A stretch of 64,000 bases of DNA from Methylocystis rosea (GCF_003855495.1 NZ_CP034086.1:1959501-2023500), one strand, 5' to 3'. Shown: positions 54,606-64,000, counted from the stretch's first letter. The notes: generated by a model from the sequence alone, not told the origin. Numbers and translations are program-made.

Positions 54606-56111
54606 ATGGATTTTGGCGCGCAAGATGAAGTCGTGCGCTTTCTCGCCTCGCTCGAGGGCGGCGCGGAGCGAATCGTCACGACTCACATTTCCGTCGTCGC
54701 GCTCTGCAGGACGCATGCCTATAAGCTGAAGAAAGCGGTGCGCTTCCCCTATCTCGACTTTTCGACGCCGAGCCGCCGGTTGGACATGTGCGAGCGCGAA
54801 GCGATGCTCAATACAAGCTTCGCGCCCGAACTTTATCTCGGCGCGCATCGCGTGACCCGCGAGAGGGACGGGCGGCTGGCGCTCGACGGCGCGGGCGAGA
54901 TGATCGACGCCGTGGTCGTCATGCGGCGCTTCGCCGACGAAGACCTCTTCGAACAGATTGCGCAGGACGGCCGTCTGACGCCCGTGATGGTGGAGGCCCT
55001 GGCGCATCGGGTTGCGAAAACCCACGACGAAGCCAGGCCGAACGATGAAAAGGGCGGCGCGGCGTCGATGCGCCGGACGCTGGACGATACGGCGTTGAGC
55101 TTGCGCAACGCGGCGGCTGCAAGCGCGGAGCGAATCGATGCGCTTGTCGCGCGCCTCAACGCAGCCCTCGACGCGCAAAGCGCGCTTTTCGACGCTCGAA
55201 AGGCGCGGGGCAAGGTGCGCCGCTGCCATGGCGATCTGACGCTGCGCAACATCTGTCTGTTCGAGGGCTCCCCGACGCTGTTCGACTGCCTCGAGTTCGA
55301 CGACGAGATCGCAACGATCGACGTGCTGTACGACGTCAGCTTCCTGCTGATGGATCTGTGGCGCGTCGGCGCGTTTGGCTGCGCCAATCTGGCGTTGAAC
55401 CGCTATCTCGACGCGCGCGACGAAACTGATGGCCTGCCGCTGCTTCCCTTCTTCATGTCGCTGCGCGCCGCCATACGCGCGCATGTCGAGGCGTCGCAAC
55501 AAAACTTAAAACGCGCGCGCCTCTATTTCGATCTCGCGATGACTCTGCTTGCGCCGGCCGCAGGCGCCGTCATCGCGATCGGGGGACTGAGCGGATCGGG
55601 TAAGTCGAGCGTCGCCGCGGCGCTTGCGCCCGTCATCGGATGTCCGCCCGGCGCGCGCGTCATCAACAGCGATCGCATTCGCAAACGGCTGTTCGGCGTC
55701 GCGCCGACCGCGCGTCTCCCGCAGGAAGCTTACGCGAGCGCCGTTTCGGCGCAGGTCTATGGCGAAATGTTCGAGATTGCGGCGCGAACGGCCGCGCGCG
55801 GCTGGCCCGTCATCGTCGACGCCGTCTTCGACCGTTCTCAAGATCGCGAAGCGATAAAAGCCGCGGCCGAGCGTGCGCGAGCGCCGTTCCTTGGCGTCTG
55901 GCTCGATCTCGATCTCGACCGGCGCGCGGCGCGCGTCGATGCGCGCATCAACGACGTGTCCGACGCCACGCGCGACGTGCTCGAAGCGCAGATGGAGAGG
56001 CCGACCGGCGAAATTGAATGGTTCAAGATCGACGCGTCGAAAGACACGGCGATCATCGCCGCTGAGATTGGGAATGCTTTGAAGTCGTCATCGCAAGCCG
56101 TCAAACTGTGA
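54606..56111 (+). CDS. Fused aminoglycoside-phosphotransferase-like and P-loop kinase protein
   Basis: A 501-residue two-domain protein. Residues 1-310 are an APH-like kinase (AYKLKKAVRFPYLDF, RRCHGDLTLRNICLFEG catalytic loop, LFDCLEFDDEI). Residues 325-495 are a P-loop kinase (IAIGGLSGSGKSSVAAALAP, then INSDRIRKRLFG). This COG2187-COG0645 arrangement is widespread, but its substrate is not known. Expressed alone; followed by a repeat. Confidence 0.9.
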   Translation: MDFGAQDEVVRFLASLEGGAERIVTTHISVVALCRTHAYKLKKAVRFPYLDFSTPSRRLDMCEREAMLNTSFAPELYLGAHRVTRERDGRLALDGAGEMIDAVVVMRRFADEDLFEQIAQDGRLTPVMVEALAHRVAKTHDEARPNDEKGGAASMRRTLDDTALSLRNAAAASAERIDALVARLNAALDAQSALFDARKARGKVRRCHGDLTLRNICLFEGSPTLFDCLEFDDEIATIDVLYDVSFLLMDLWRVGAFGCANLALNRYLDARDETDGLPLLPFFMSLRAAIRAHVEASQQNLKRARLYFDLAMTLLAPAAGAVIAIGGLSGSGKSSVAAALAPVIGCPPGARVINSDRIRKRLFGVAPTARLPQEAYASAVSAQVYGEMFEIAARTAARGWPVIVDAVFDRSQDREAIKAAAERARAPFLGVWLDLDLDRRAARVDARINDVSDATRDVLEAQMERPTGEIEWFKIDASKDTAIIAAEIGNALKSSSQAVKL

Positions 56112-56112
56112 T

Positions 56113-56219
56113 GTCATTCCCGACGTGCGCGAAGCGCGCGATCGGGAATCCAGAACGAAACCCATCACTCATGCCTTTGCTCTGGATTTCCGTCAGGCCT
56201 TCGGCCTGCCGGGAATGAC
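56113..56219. repeat. 107-bp paired-hairpin repeat, copy 3 (inverted)
   Basis: Bounded by GTCATTCCCGA and CCGGGAATGAC; here the GCGCGC-type hairpin is on the left and the CAGGCC/GGCCTG hairpin is on the right, so it is inverted relative to the copies at 20315 and 31719. It lies in the convergent gap between the kinase fusion and the alcohol dehydrogenase. Confidence 0.82.
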
Positions 56220-56263
56220 AATCGGCAACCGCCTATCATTGCGGAGCGCGCAGCGATCACGGC

Positions 56264-57259
56264 TTACGGAATGAGCACCGCCGCGCCTTGCAGGCGACCT
56301 TCACGCAGATGGGCGAGCGCCTCATTCGCCTGCGCCAGAGGATAGCGCGTCGCATGCATTTTCAGCGGAATTGTCGGCGCGAGCGCAAGGAACTCGCGCG
56401 CATCTTCGCGCGTGAGATTCGCCACGGAGAGCAGTCGCCGCTCCTCCCAAAGCAGCGCGTAGGGAAAGCTCGGAATATCGCTCATGTGAATGCCGCCGCA
56501 GACGACAGCGCCGCCTTTCTTCGTCGCGGCGAGCGCGCGCGGAATGAGCGCGCCGACCGGCGCAAAGATCAGCGCGGCGTCGAGCTTCTCCGGCGCCTGC
56601 GCGTCCGATCCTTGCGCCGAGGCCGCGCCGAGCGACAGCGCGAATTCCGCCGCCGCCTGATCGCCCGGCCGCACGAAGGCATGAACGCGCTTGCCTTGAG
56701 CGATCGCCACCTGAGCGATGATATGGGCGGCGGCGCCGAAGCCGTATATGCCGATCGCTTCCGCCGGACCCGCCATCTTCAGCGTGCGCCAGCCGATGAG
56801 GCCCGCGCAGAGCAATGGCGCGAGCGTCGCCGGATCTCCAGTCTCCGGCAGCGGGAAGCAGTAGGACGCATCGGCTACGGCGTGAGACGCATAGCCGCCA
56901 TCGCGCGTGTAGCCGGTGAAGAGCGGATCGTCGCACAGATTTTCGCGCGCGCTCATACAGTAGGGGCAATGCCCGCAGGTGTAGCCAAGCCAGGGAACGC
57001 CGACCCGCTGTCCAAGCGAGAAACCGGTCACGCCAGCACCGATCGCGTCGATGCGCCCGACGATTTCGTGGCCCGGAACGATCGGAAGCTTCGGCCGGGT
57101 CAGTTCGCCGTCGACGACATGGAGATCGGTGCGACAGACGCCGCAGGCCTCGACCTTGAGCCGTAACTCCCCGACGCCGGGCGACGGGATCGGCCGCTCC
57201 TCCATGACGAGCGGCGCGTGGGGCCGCGGCAGGACCATCGCTTTCATGATCTCAGTCAT
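56264..57259 (-). CDS. Zinc-dependent alcohol dehydrogenase (AdhP-like)
   Basis: A 331-residue medium-chain dehydrogenase. Catalytic zinc ligands in EACGVCRTDLHVVDG and PGHEIVGRID; structural zinc cysteines in YTCGHCPYCMSARENLC. The cofactor loop is GIYGFGAAAHIIAQVA, which has lost the usual GxGGxG form. Acts on an alcohol or aldehyde, unknown here. Its ATG overlaps the GNAT stop, so the pair is an operon. Confidence 0.93.
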   Translation of the reverse strand: MTEIMKAMVLPRPHAPLVMEERPIPSPGVGELRLKVEACGVCRTDLHVVDGELTRPKLPIVPGHEIVGRIDAIGAGVTGFSLGQRVGVPWLGYTCGHCPYCMSARENLCDDPLFTGYTRDGGYASHAVADASYCFPLPETGDPATLAPLLCAGLIGWRTLKMAGPAEAIGIYGFGAAAHIIAQVAIAQGKRVHAFVRPGDQAAAEFALSLGAASAQGSDAQAPEKLDAALIFAPVGALIPRALAATKKGGAVVCGGIHMSDIPSFPYALLWEERRLLSVANLTREDAREFLALAPTIPLKMHATRYPLAQANEALAHLREGRLQGAAVLIP

Positions 57260-57687
57260 CGGAGAGGCTTGCTTAGGGAGATGCGGCTGTGGCCCGGCGG
57301 AAAATCCGCGATTTCACCCACGCGCGCGAAGCCGAGCCGCTCATAGAATGCGGCGACGCGTTTCTCGAATGTGTCGATATAGACGCCGACGCACCCACGA
57401 TCCCGCGCGAGGCGCTCCGCCTCCCCCATCAGCCACGCGCCGAGGCCCTGGCCGCGCCACGACTCCGCCACCCAGAGATGGCGCACATAGGCCCATCGCC
57501 AATGGATGAGTCCATTGATCCCGCCGATCAGCGCGCCATCTTTCCCGCGCGCCAGAATGGAGAAAGGCGTTTCGTCGCGCGGGCCGAACTGGCGCGCGAT
57601 GTCCTCGCCGAGCATTGCCGCAACCTCGCTCGACTCCTTCGACTCGACCGAAAGGGCGATCTTCTCAATCTCTTCTTTTTTTATCAT
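57256..57687 (-). CDS. GNAT-family N-acetyltransferase
   Basis: A 143-residue acetyltransferase: VRHLWVAESWRGQGLGAWLMGEAE is the acetyl-CoA motif and VYIDTFEKRVAAFYERLGF is motif B. It is coupled to the alcohol dehydrogenase by ATGA. Its start and that of the divergent deacetylase gene are only 9 bp apart, so the two promoters must overlap the coding regions or one start is further in. Confidence 0.88.
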   Translation of the reverse strand: MIKKEEIEKIALSVESKESSEVAAMLGEDIARQFGPRDETPFSILARGKDGALIGGINGLIHWRWAYVRHLWVAESWRGQGLGAWLMGEAERLARDRGCVGVYIDTFEKRVAAFYERLGFARVGEIADFPPGHSRISLSKPLR

Positions 57688-57696
57688 GATCGCGCC

Positions 57697-58668
57697 GTGA
57701 GACGGGCCGTCGTTCTGCTATTGTGGACATGCGTCGCCGGCGCCGCAACGGCGCGCGGCGAAGACAGCGCCTGCGCGCCGGTCGACATCGCGCCATCTCC
57801 GACGCCGGCAGCCTCGCGCGTTAAGAATTATGCGCCGGTTTTCGAGAGCTGCGCGAGCGAAAGCGGCTCAACGCGGCTGGCCATCCGGCGCATGAGCCTG
57901 GACGGCACGCCCTTGATCCTGACGGTCGACCCGCAATCGCTCCAGACGTCGCTGGAGCGCGCGGCATGCTGGCGCTGCGAGGCGACGAGCGATGCGGCGC
58001 AAGCCGAGACTCGCTATCTCAAGGCGCTGCATCCGCCGCAAGACCCCACGCGTCCGCCGGCGCTCGTCAACGCCGGCCTCATTCACGGCGCCGGCGGCGG
58101 CGCCTTTGTAACCGGCGATCTCTGCCCGAGCCGCAAGCCGCTGGACCGCGCCTTTTTCGAAGAACTCGCCGCGCAGGGGCCGCGCACGCCCGTGATGCTC
58201 GCCGTCTCCGGCGGCTGGATCGCCCGCCACGGAGCCGACTTCGCCTGGCTGCGCGAGAAGGCGCGCAGCGGGGCGCTCGACATCGCCTGGGCCAATCATT
58301 CCTACAGCCATCCCTATGTTCGCCGCCTTCCGGACGGGCGGAATTTCTTCCTGCGGCCGGGCGTGGACGTCGATCGCGAGATATTCGAGACGGAAAAGCT
58401 CATGGTCGCCCAAGGCGAAACGCCGTCGGTATTTTTCCGCTTTCCGGGCCTTGTCGCCGACGCCGCGCTGCTGGAGAACGTCCGCAGCCGACATCTCGTC
58501 GCGCTCGGCGCCGACTCCTGGCTGGCGCTCGGCCCGAGGCCCCACCCGGGCTCGATCGTGCTCGTGCACCCGAACGGAAATGAGCCGGTGGGCATAAGGC
58601 TGTTTTTGCGGCTGATGCAGACCGGCGGTATGCCGTTGCCCCTACGCCCCATCAATGAGGCTCCATGA
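57697..58668 (+). CDS. Exported polysaccharide deacetylase-like protein
   Basis: A 323-residue exported protein starting at GTG 57697, with signal RAVVLLLWTCVAGAATARG. The NodB-type metal motif is reduced: FVTGDLCPS replaces TFDDG (one Asp kept), while NHSYSHPYV keeps the two histidines and FFRFPG is the arginine/proline motif. It may deacetylate a periplasmic sugar or be partly inactive. The last segment reads VLVHPNGN. Neighbours do not suggest the substrate. Confidence 0.82.
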   Translation: MRRAVVLLLWTCVAGAATARGEDSACAPVDIAPSPTPAASRVKNYAPVFESCASESGSTRLAIRRMSLDGTPLILTVDPQSLQTSLERAACWRCEATSDAAQAETRYLKALHPPQDPTRPPALVNAGLIHGAGGGAFVTGDLCPSRKPLDRAFFEELAAQGPRTPVMLAVSGGWIARHGADFAWLREKARSGALDIAWANHSYSHPYVRRLPDGRNFFLRPGVDVDREIFETEKLMVAQGETPSVFFRFPGLVADAALLENVRSRHLVALGADSWLALGPRPHPGSIVLVHPNGNEPVGIRLFLRLMQTGGMPLPLRPINEAP

Positions 58669-58672
58669 GCCC

Positions 58673-59089
58673 CTATTTGACGAGGTTGATCGTGTAATTA
58701 TTGTAGCTGCCAATATATTTCTCGCGGAAGCCGACCGTCCGGCATGTCGGCGAGCAACAGGTGTTGATGCACCACTCGTAGGCGCTCTGCGGCACGCATG
58801 TGTTGAAAGGGCCGCTCCACACAGCGCCGTCGTTCGACTCGGCGTACCAATAATAGTAGGTGTTGACGCTCTGCAGATCTTTGCCGAAGACGGTTTTCGT
58901 CTGGCCCGGCTCCAATTTCCACCACCCCTTTTTCGTCCAGTCGCCGCCGTCCGAACAGCCCGGCGAATACCAAAGAAATGAAACCCACACCGTGGCCTTG
59001 GTGGTGTTGCGGAACTTGAACCAGGCCTGAGCGGCGTTCGGCGCACAGACGATGCTGAGCGTGGCCAATAAGATCAAAAATCTGCGCAT
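58673..59089 (-). CDS. DUF1036-like exported protein, Cys-rich
   Basis: A 138-residue protein with a Sec signal (FLILLATLSIVCAPNAAQA). The mature part shows DUF1036 features: FRNTTKATVWVSFLWY, TKKGWWKLEPGQTKTVFG and YYYWYAES. It also carries a dense cysteine tail (CVPQSAYEWCINTCCSPTC). Function unknown; extracytoplasmic. Confidence 0.8.
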   Translation of the reverse strand: MRRFLILLATLSIVCAPNAAQAWFKFRNTTKATVWVSFLWYSPGCSDGGDWTKKGWWKLEPGQTKTVFGKDLQSVNTYYYWYAESNDGAVWSGPFNTCVPQSAYEWCINTCCSPTCRTVGFREKYIGSYNNYTINLVK

Positions 59090-59132
59090 GGTTCCCTCCC
59101 CTGCGAAAATGCGCGGGCGCGACTAAAAAGAA

Positions 59133-59426
59133 TTAAGGCTTGGGCGTGGGCTGGGCCGCAGGGTCGCGGCGGATGGACCGCGCCTTGGTGGGAACTTGCG
59201 GCTCTTTGGAAACGTCGCCGACGCCCGGCCGGGCGTCCTCCTCGCCGGAGACGGGCTTCTTGCTCGGCGGCGCGGCTTCTTCCTTGGAAGGCGCCTTCTC
59301 GCCGAAGTGCTCCGTCGGGCTCACACCGGCTGCGGAAGGGGTTCGGCGCTGAGCCTCCGCCGTCGCGCCGCCAAGAAAAATTGCGGCGCCAAGAGCGGCG
59401 AAAAACGTATAATGACGGCTGGCCAA
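59133..59426 (-). CDS. Small exported Pro/Lys-rich protein, TTG start
   Basis: A 97-residue protein. I place the start at TTG 59426 because a full AAGGAGGT site lies about five bases upstream; the open frame to 59486 would run the site inside the coding region. The signal HYTFFAALGAAIFLGGATAEAQ is followed by a low-complexity tail rich in Pro, Lys, Glu and Ser. Not recognised; probably an unstructured periplasmic or secreted protein. Confidence 0.65.
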   Translation of the reverse strand: MASRHYTFFAALGAAIFLGGATAEAQRRTPSAAGVSPTEHFGEKAPSKEEAAPPSKKPVSGEEDARPGVGDVSKEPQVPTKARSIRRDPAAQPTPKP

Positions 59427-59773
59427 TGGGACCTCCTTAATTCTATTCCGAATATGAACGCGCGACCGTAAAAAACGATTGGTCAAGCGACGCTAGGCGC
59501 AGCGCTGACCGCCGTCAACGTCCGTTTGGCTTACCCTCAGGCGATGGGGGTCAGCCCTGATCCACATGGCGTCGCGAGAAAATCCCTTACATTGACAAGG
59601 TTTCCGGCGGCTCTTATCTCTCCGGCGGAAATGTCGCGTCGATCTTGGCGCCCCGCCGTTGGCGCGATGTCGCAGGCGGATGTTATTCATGCATTATGTG
59701 ACGTTCCGCCGGCCGCCATTCCCCGGCGCGCCGAGAAGGCGGCAGACGCTGCGCGGGAGAAAGGTTCGCAAGT
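59427..59773. other. Intergenic region upstream of secA
   Basis: About 350 bp between the divergent small exported gene and secA. No supported gene; the plus-strand open frame that reaches the secA start has no ribosome site or homology. It must contain the secA promoter. No SecM-like arrest peptide was seen. Confidence 0.5.
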
Positions 59774-62596
59774 ATGATCGGCGCACTCGCCAAGAAGATT
59801 TTCGGCACGGCGAACGATCGCCGGCTTAAGACATATGCGCCGAAGGTCAACGCGATCAACGCCCTGGAGCCGGAAGTCGAGGCGCTGACCGACGAAGAGT
59901 TGCGGGATCGCACCCGCCGGTTCCGCGAAGAGCACGCCGCCGGCAAGTCGCTCGACGATCTGCTCGTTCCCGCTTTCGCCACCGTGCGCGAGGCGGCCAA
60001 GCGCACCCTCGGGCAACGCCATTTTGACGTCCAGCTCATCGGCGGCATGGTGCTGCACGAAGGCGCGATCTCGGAGATGCGCACGGGCGAAGGCAAGACT
60101 CTCGTCGCCACGCTCGCCGTCTATCTCAACGCGCTCGCCGGCAAAGGCGTCCATGTCGTCACGGTGAACGACTATCTCGCCAAGCGCGACTCCGAATGGA
60201 TGGGGCAGATCTACAGATTTCTCGGCATGAGCGTCGGGGTCGTGGTGCATGACCTCGTGGACGAGGATCGCGCCGCCGCCTACGCTTGCGACATCACCTA
60301 CGGAACGAATAACGAATTCGGCTTCGACTATCTGCGCGACAATATGAAATATGAGTTCTCGCAGATGGTTCAGCGCGGACATAATTATGCGATCGTCGAC
60401 GAAGTCGACTCGATCCTGATCGACGAGGCGCGCACGCCGCTCATCATCTCGGGCGCCATCGACGACAAGTCCGATCTTTACAACACGATCGACAAGCTGG
60501 TCCCCAAGCTCAACGCCGACGACTTCGAACTCGACGAGAAGCAGCGCACGGTTCATCTGACCGACGCCGGCAATGAGCATATGGAAGAGCTGCTGACCGA
60601 GGCCGGCGCGCTGACCGAAGGCGCGCTTTACGAAGCGCACAACGTGACGCTCGTGCATCACGTCAATCAGGCGCTGCGCGCGCATAAGCTCTTCCAGAAG
60701 GACAAGGATTACATCGTCCGCAAGGGCGAGGTGGTCATCATCGACGAATTCACCGGCCGCATGATGCCGGGCCGCCGATATTCGGAAGGCCTGCATCAGG
60801 CCCTCGAAGCGAAAGAGCATGTTCAGGTTCAGCCTGAAAACGTCACCTTGGCGTCGATCACCTTCCAAAATTACTTTCGTCTCTACGGCAAACTCGCCGG
60901 CATGACCGGCACCGCGGCCACAGAGGCAAATGAATTCTCCGAAATCTACAAGCTGGACGTCGTCGAAATTCCGACGAACCGCGACGTCTGCCGGCTCGAT
61001 GAAGATGACGAGGTTTATCGAAGCGCCAAGGAAAAGCTCGGCGCGATCGCCGCCGAGATCCAGGACGCCAATGGACGGATGCAGCCGCTTCTCGTCGGCA
61101 CCACGTCGATCGAAAAGTCGGAGCAGCTTGCGGAATTCCTGCTGACGCAGGGCTACACGATGATCGACTTCGCCGATCCCAAGGGGCTGACGGGGCTCTA
61201 CGCGGCGGCGCGCTCTGGCAAGCCGTCGAAGCTTTTCGCGGTGCTCAATGCGCGCTTCCACGAGCAGGAAGCCTATATCGTCGCGGAAGCCGGCGTGCCC
61301 GGCGCGATCACCATCGCCACCAACATGGCCGGCCGCGGCACCGACATTCAGCTGGGCGGCAACGTCGAGATGCGCGTGACGCAGGAATGCGCCGGCCTTG
61401 AAGGCGACGCGCGCGCCAAGAAGGAAGCGGAGATTCGCGAGGAGGTCGCGGACTTCAAAGAGAAGGCCATCGCTGCCGGCGGCCTTTACATCATCGGCAC
61501 CGAGCGCCACGAGAGCCGGCGCATCGACAATCAGCTGCGCGGCCGCTCCGGACGTCAGGGCGACCCTGGCCGCTCGAAATTTTTCCTGTCGCTGCAGGAC
61601 GATCTCATGCGCATCTTCGGCTCCGAGCGCATGGACTCGATGTTGGTGAAGCTCGGCCTGCAGGAGGGCGAAGCCATCGTCCATCCTTGGATCAACAAGG
61701 CGATCGAGAAGGCGCAGCATAAGGTCGAGGCGCGCAACTTCGACATCCGCAAGAACATCCTCAAGTTCGACAACGTCATGAACGACCAGCGCAAGGTGAT
61801 CTTCGAGCGCCGGCGCGAAATCATGGATGAGGAGAGCGTCGAGGAGCAGACCGCCGACATGCGCGCCGATGTGGTCGACGCGATGGTGTCGCAGCACATT
61901 CCGCATGACGCCTACGCCGAGGCCTGGGACGTCGACGGGCTGGCGGAAGACGTCAAAGCGAAGCTCAATCTCGATCTGCCGGTCGCCGACTGGGCGAAGG
62001 AAGAAGGCATCGCCGACGAGGAGCTCAAGGAGCGCCTGCTTGAGGCGGCCGACGCCGCTTACGCCGAGCGCGTCGAAAAGAACACTGAGCCGCTGATGCG
62101 CATGATCGAGAAGCAGGTCGTCCTGCAGTCTCTCGATACGCTGTGGCGCGAACATCTCGTCGCGCTCGACCACCTTCGGCAGGTGATCGGCTGGCGCGGC
62201 CTGGCGCAGCGCGATCCCCTTAACGAGTACAAGTCCGAAGCGCTCGAGCTCTTCAAAGGCCTGATGACGCGGTGGGACGAAACGGTGACCACGCAACTGA
62301 TGCGCGTCGAAGTGTCCTTCGAAGCTCCGCCTTCCGCGCCGCCGGAACTGCCGCCGATGGAAATGTCGCATCCAAATCCCGAGGCGCTGATCGGCGGCGG
62401 CGCGCAGCTTGCGCTCGATGATCTCAATACGCGTCTCGCGGGGGCCGATTTCTCGGCGCGCGGGCTCGCGGTCAGCGAAGCGCCCGCTGCGCGCGACGCG
62501 AGCAATCCCGCCACTTGGGGCAAGGTGGGACGCAATGAGCCCTGCCCTTGCGGCTCGGGTAAGAAATACAAGCATTGCCACGGCGCTCTTGTCTAA
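59774..62596 (+). CDS. secA: Protein translocase ATPase SecA
   Basis: A 940-residue motor of the Sec pathway that pushes unfolded preproteins through SecYEG. Motifs: [14 protein letters not shown] (Walker A), [20 protein letters not shown] (Walker B region), [10 protein letters not shown], and the high-affinity [18 protein letters not shown]. The C-terminus keeps the zinc SEC-C motif [13 protein letters not shown] that binds SecB. GAGAAAGG precedes ATG 59774. A 1003-codon frame on the opposite strand is a shadow. Confidence 0.98.
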   Translation: MIGALAKKIFGTANDRRLKTYAPKVNAINALEPEVEALTDEELRDRTRRFREEHAAGKSLDDLLVPAFATVREAAKRTLGQRHFDVQLIGGMVLHEGAISEMRTGEGKTLVATLAVYLNALAGKGVHVVTVNDYLAKRDSEWMGQIYRFLGMSVGVVVHDLVDEDRAAAYACDITYGTNNEFGFDYLRDNMKYEFSQMVQRGHNYAIVDEVDSILIDEARTPLIISGAIDDKSDLYNTIDKLVPKLNADDFELDEKQRTVHLTDAGNEHMEELLTEAGALTEGALYEAHNVTLVHHVNQALRAHKLFQKDKDYIVRKGEVVIIDEFTGRMMPGRRYSEGLHQALEAKEHVQVQPENVTLASITFQNYFRLYGKLAGMTGTAATEANEFSEIYKLDVVEIPTNRDVCRLDEDDEVYRSAKEKLGAIAAEIQDANGRMQPLLVGTTSIEKSEQLAEFLLTQGYTMIDFADPKGLTGLYAAARSGKPSKLFAVLNARFHEQEAYIVAEAGVPGAITIATNMAGRGTDIQLGGNVEMRVTQECAGLEGDARAKKEAEIREEVADFKEKAIAAGGLYIIGTERHESRRIDNQLRGRSGRQGDPGRSKFFLSLQDDLMRIFGSERMDSMLVKLGLQEGEAIVHPWINKAIEKAQHKVEARNFDIRKNILKFDNVMNDQRKVIFERRREIMDEESVEEQTADMRADVVDAMVSQHIPHDAYAEAWDVDGLAEDVKAKLNLDLPVADWAKEEGIADEELKERLLEAADAAYAERVEKNTEPLMRMIEKQVVLQSLDTLWREHLVALDHLRQVIGWRGLAQRDPLNEYKSEALELFKGLMTRWDETVTTQLMRVEVSFEAPPSAPPELPPMEMSHPNPEALIGGGAQLALDDLNTRLAGADFSARGLAVSEAPAARDASNPATWGKVGRNEPCPCGSGKKYKHCHGALV

Positions 62597-62603
62597 GCCG
62601 GGG

Positions 62604-63029
62604 ATGCGGACGGCGATGTGGAAGATCAGCGTCTCGGCTCTCCTGTCGACGCTGGCGTCTTCCGCATCGGCCCGCGCCGAGTGGGTGCAGGTCTCCAAGG
62701 ACGATTTCTCGACCGTCTATATGGACGCCGGCTCGCGTCGGACCTCGCCCGACGGGTTCGTCACGGTCGACGCGCTCACCGATTACAACGCCGCCTCGCC
62801 AAAAGCCGCGGCGTTCGGCCTCGCCGAAAAGGGGCTGTCGGAAATCGAGAAAGTGTCGCTCGATTGCGCCAATCGGAAATACAGGTCCGAGGGCGGCGGC
62901 TGGCGGCAGGGTCAGATGGGCGAAGGAAAGATAACCAAGCCCTATCCGCCGAAAGACGAATGGTCGCCGGTGCCGCCCTATTACGACGGACTCTTCGCCA
63001 AGGTCTGCGCGCGCACGACCTCGGGATGA
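62604..63029 (+). CDS. Exported protein with surface-adhesin-E-like domain
   Basis: A 141-residue protein with a signal (WKISVSALLSTLASSASARA). The mature part EWVQVSKDDFSTVYMDAGS, VDALTDYNAASP and the single-Cys VSLDCANRKYR resemble the Adhesin_E (surface-adhesin protein E) domain, which appears in many proteobacterial periplasmic proteins and does not prove adhesion. The start is ATG 62604 or 62616, just after secA. Confidence 0.75.
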   Translation: MRTAMWKISVSALLSTLASSASARAEWVQVSKDDFSTVYMDAGSRRTSPDGFVTVDALTDYNAASPKAAAFGLAEKGLSEIEKVSLDCANRKYRSEGGGWRQGQMGEGKITKPYPPKDEWSPVPPYYDGLFAKVCARTTSG

Positions 63030-63144
63030 GCGGCCGGATCGATTTGAACCGCCTCGCGCCTGAGAATATAAGCGCAGCGCGGTTGGAGCGCCGCCGTCTC
63101 GCGTTCGCGAGAAAGCGGCCGCCGCGGGTTTCCAGGAGCTTGTC

Positions 63145-64000
63145 GTGACCGCCATTGATTTTTCTAAAGTGCTCGTCGCTCAGGGCGGCGGCCCCACCGC
63201 CGTCATCAATCAGTCGCTCGTCGGGGCCGTGCTGGAGTCCCGCAAATTTCGCGAGGTCGAGCGGGTTTATGGCGCCTTCCACGGCGTTCGCGGCATCGTC
63301 AACGAGGATTTCGTCGACCTCACGCAGGAGACGACTCATAATCTCGAACTCGTCGCCTGCACCCCGTCTTCGGCGCTCGGCTCGACGCGCGACAAGCCGG
63401 ATCTAAAATATTGTCAGGAAATCTTCCGGGTCCTGCGCGCGCATGGGGTCGGCTGCTTTTTCTATATCGGCGGCAATGATTCCTCGGACACGGTGCGCAT
63501 CGTTTCGCAGGAGGCCCAAAGCGCCGGCTATCCGCTGCGGACGGTGCACATTCCAAAAACCATCGACAACGATCTGATGATCAACGACCACACGCCGGGC
63601 TTTCCCTCGGCGGCGCGCTGGGTGGCGCAGGCGTTCGCCGGCGCCAATCTCGACAATTGGGCTCTCCCCGGCGTGTATGTCGCCGTCGTCATGGGCCGGC
63701 ACGCGGGGTTTCTGACCGCCGCCTCGGCGCTCGGCAAGAAATTCCCCGACGACGGCCCGCATCTCATCTACATCCCTGAGCGCGCCTTCATCATCGACAA
63801 ATTCCTCGCCGACGTTAAGGCGACCATGGCGAAATACGGCCGCTGCGTCGTTGCGGTGTCAGAAGGCGTCTGCGACGAAAACCATACCCCCATCGCCGAA
63901 AAGCTCGCCAAAGCGGTGGAGCGCGACGATCACGGCAATGTCCATCTCGGGGGCGGCGCGCTGGCCGACGAACTCACCCGCCTCGTGAAGGACCGGCTCG
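63145..64000 (+). CDS. pfp: Pyrophosphate-dependent 6-phosphofructokinase (N-terminal part)
   Basis: The first 285 codons of a phosphofructokinase, cut by the window edge. GTG 63145 has a CAGGAG site. The PPi type is shown by FFYIGGNDSSDT, where ATP enzymes have GGDGS, and by HIPKTIDNDLM, where ATP enzymes have GTIDND. MGRHAGFLTAASA binds fructose-6-phosphate. PPi-PFK is reversible and is characteristic of methanotrophs, where it may also phosphorylate sedoheptulose-7-phosphate. Confidence 0.93.
   Translation, partial: MTAIDFSKVLVAQGGGPTAVINQSLVGAVLESRKFREVERVYGAFHGVRGIVNEDFVDLTQETTHNLELVACTPSSALGSTRDKPDLKYCQEIFRVLRAHGVGCFFYIGGNDSSDTVRIVSQEAQSAGYPLRTVHIPKTIDNDLMINDHTPGFPSAARWVAQAFAGANLDNWALPGVYVAVVMGRHAGFLTAASALGKKFPDDGPHLIYIPERAFIIDKFLADVKATMAKYGRCVVAVSEGVCDENHTPIAEKLAKAVERDDHGNVHLGGGALADELTRLVKDRL

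Noticed and set aside
59526..59773. Small ORF before secA (SecM-like)
   Set aside because: It runs into the secA start without a ribosome site, signal peptide or arrest-like motif.
59687..62698. 1003-codon frame on the minus strand opposite secA
   Set aside because: It is antisense to a complete SecA and has no homology, ribosome site or sensible composition; long opposite frames are common in GC-rich genes.

Overview
The window comes from a high-GC alphaproteobacterium of the Rhizobiales. It is most likely a type II (serine-cycle) methanotroph or a close relative of Methylocystis/Methylosinus. The evidence is a stand-alone PmoC-family subunit (25917-26690), a formaldehyde-activating-enzyme homologue (6350-6892), an unlinked methylmalonyl-CoA mutase small subunit (48969-50834), a PPi-type phosphofructokinase (63145-end), and alphaproteobacterial housekeeping genes (HisZ/HisG, GapR, Bpt, SecA). 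The genus is inferred, not proven. No tRNA, rRNA, CRISPR array, IS element or prophage was recognised.

Layout. 1-5.8 kb: 5' end of glmU, an osmoregulated periplasmic glucan pair (opgG/opgD-type plus opgH), a DUF952 gene and pyrD. 5.8-9.4 kb: a secreted VHL-beta-like protein, the Fae homologue, and a bufferin-type RiPP operon (Cys/His-rich precursor, MNIO enzyme, DUF2063 partner). 9.4-20.3 kb: rpsA, rpsD, a DsbA-like protein, recR-ybaB-dnaX with the SRP RNA gene, and hisZ-hisG. 20.4-25.8 kb: a Tat-signal HDAC-family hydrolase, ada, an HExxH protein with an unknown partner, hemW and a GNAT. 25.9-31.7 kb: the PmoC homologue, a DUF2946-like small protein, aroC and polA. 31.9-38.0 kb: a seven-gene assimilatory sulfate reduction operon (ferredoxin, DUF2849, sulfite reductase, DUF934, CysH, CysD, and CysN fused to a DUF2061 membrane domain). 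38.3-43.0 kb: two tandem ParA/MinD-like paralogues, an aldo-keto reductase, a GNAT, YqgE and a free DsbD N-domain. 43.0-48.7 kb: a seven-gene minus-strand operon (ACP, ketosynthase, two hot-dog proteins, SDR, two glycosyltransferases) that looks like a dedicated acyl-chain/glycolipid pathway. 49-64 kb: methylmalonyl-CoA mutase small subunit, an L,D-transpeptidase, bpt, gapR, envelope and secreted proteins, secA and the start of a PPi-PFK gene.

The most unusual loci are: (i) the bufferin-like operon, whose precursor carries a hexad-spaced Cys/His core; (ii) an orphan PmoC that keeps the CuD ligands but has lost two of three CuC ligands; (iii) the ACP-KAS-hotdog-SDR-GT21-GT2 operon, whose SDR contains a 30-bp tandem expansion; and (iv) the CysN-DUF2061 fusion. 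Intergenic DNA carries several families of paired-hairpin repeats, including three copies of one element of about 107 bp.
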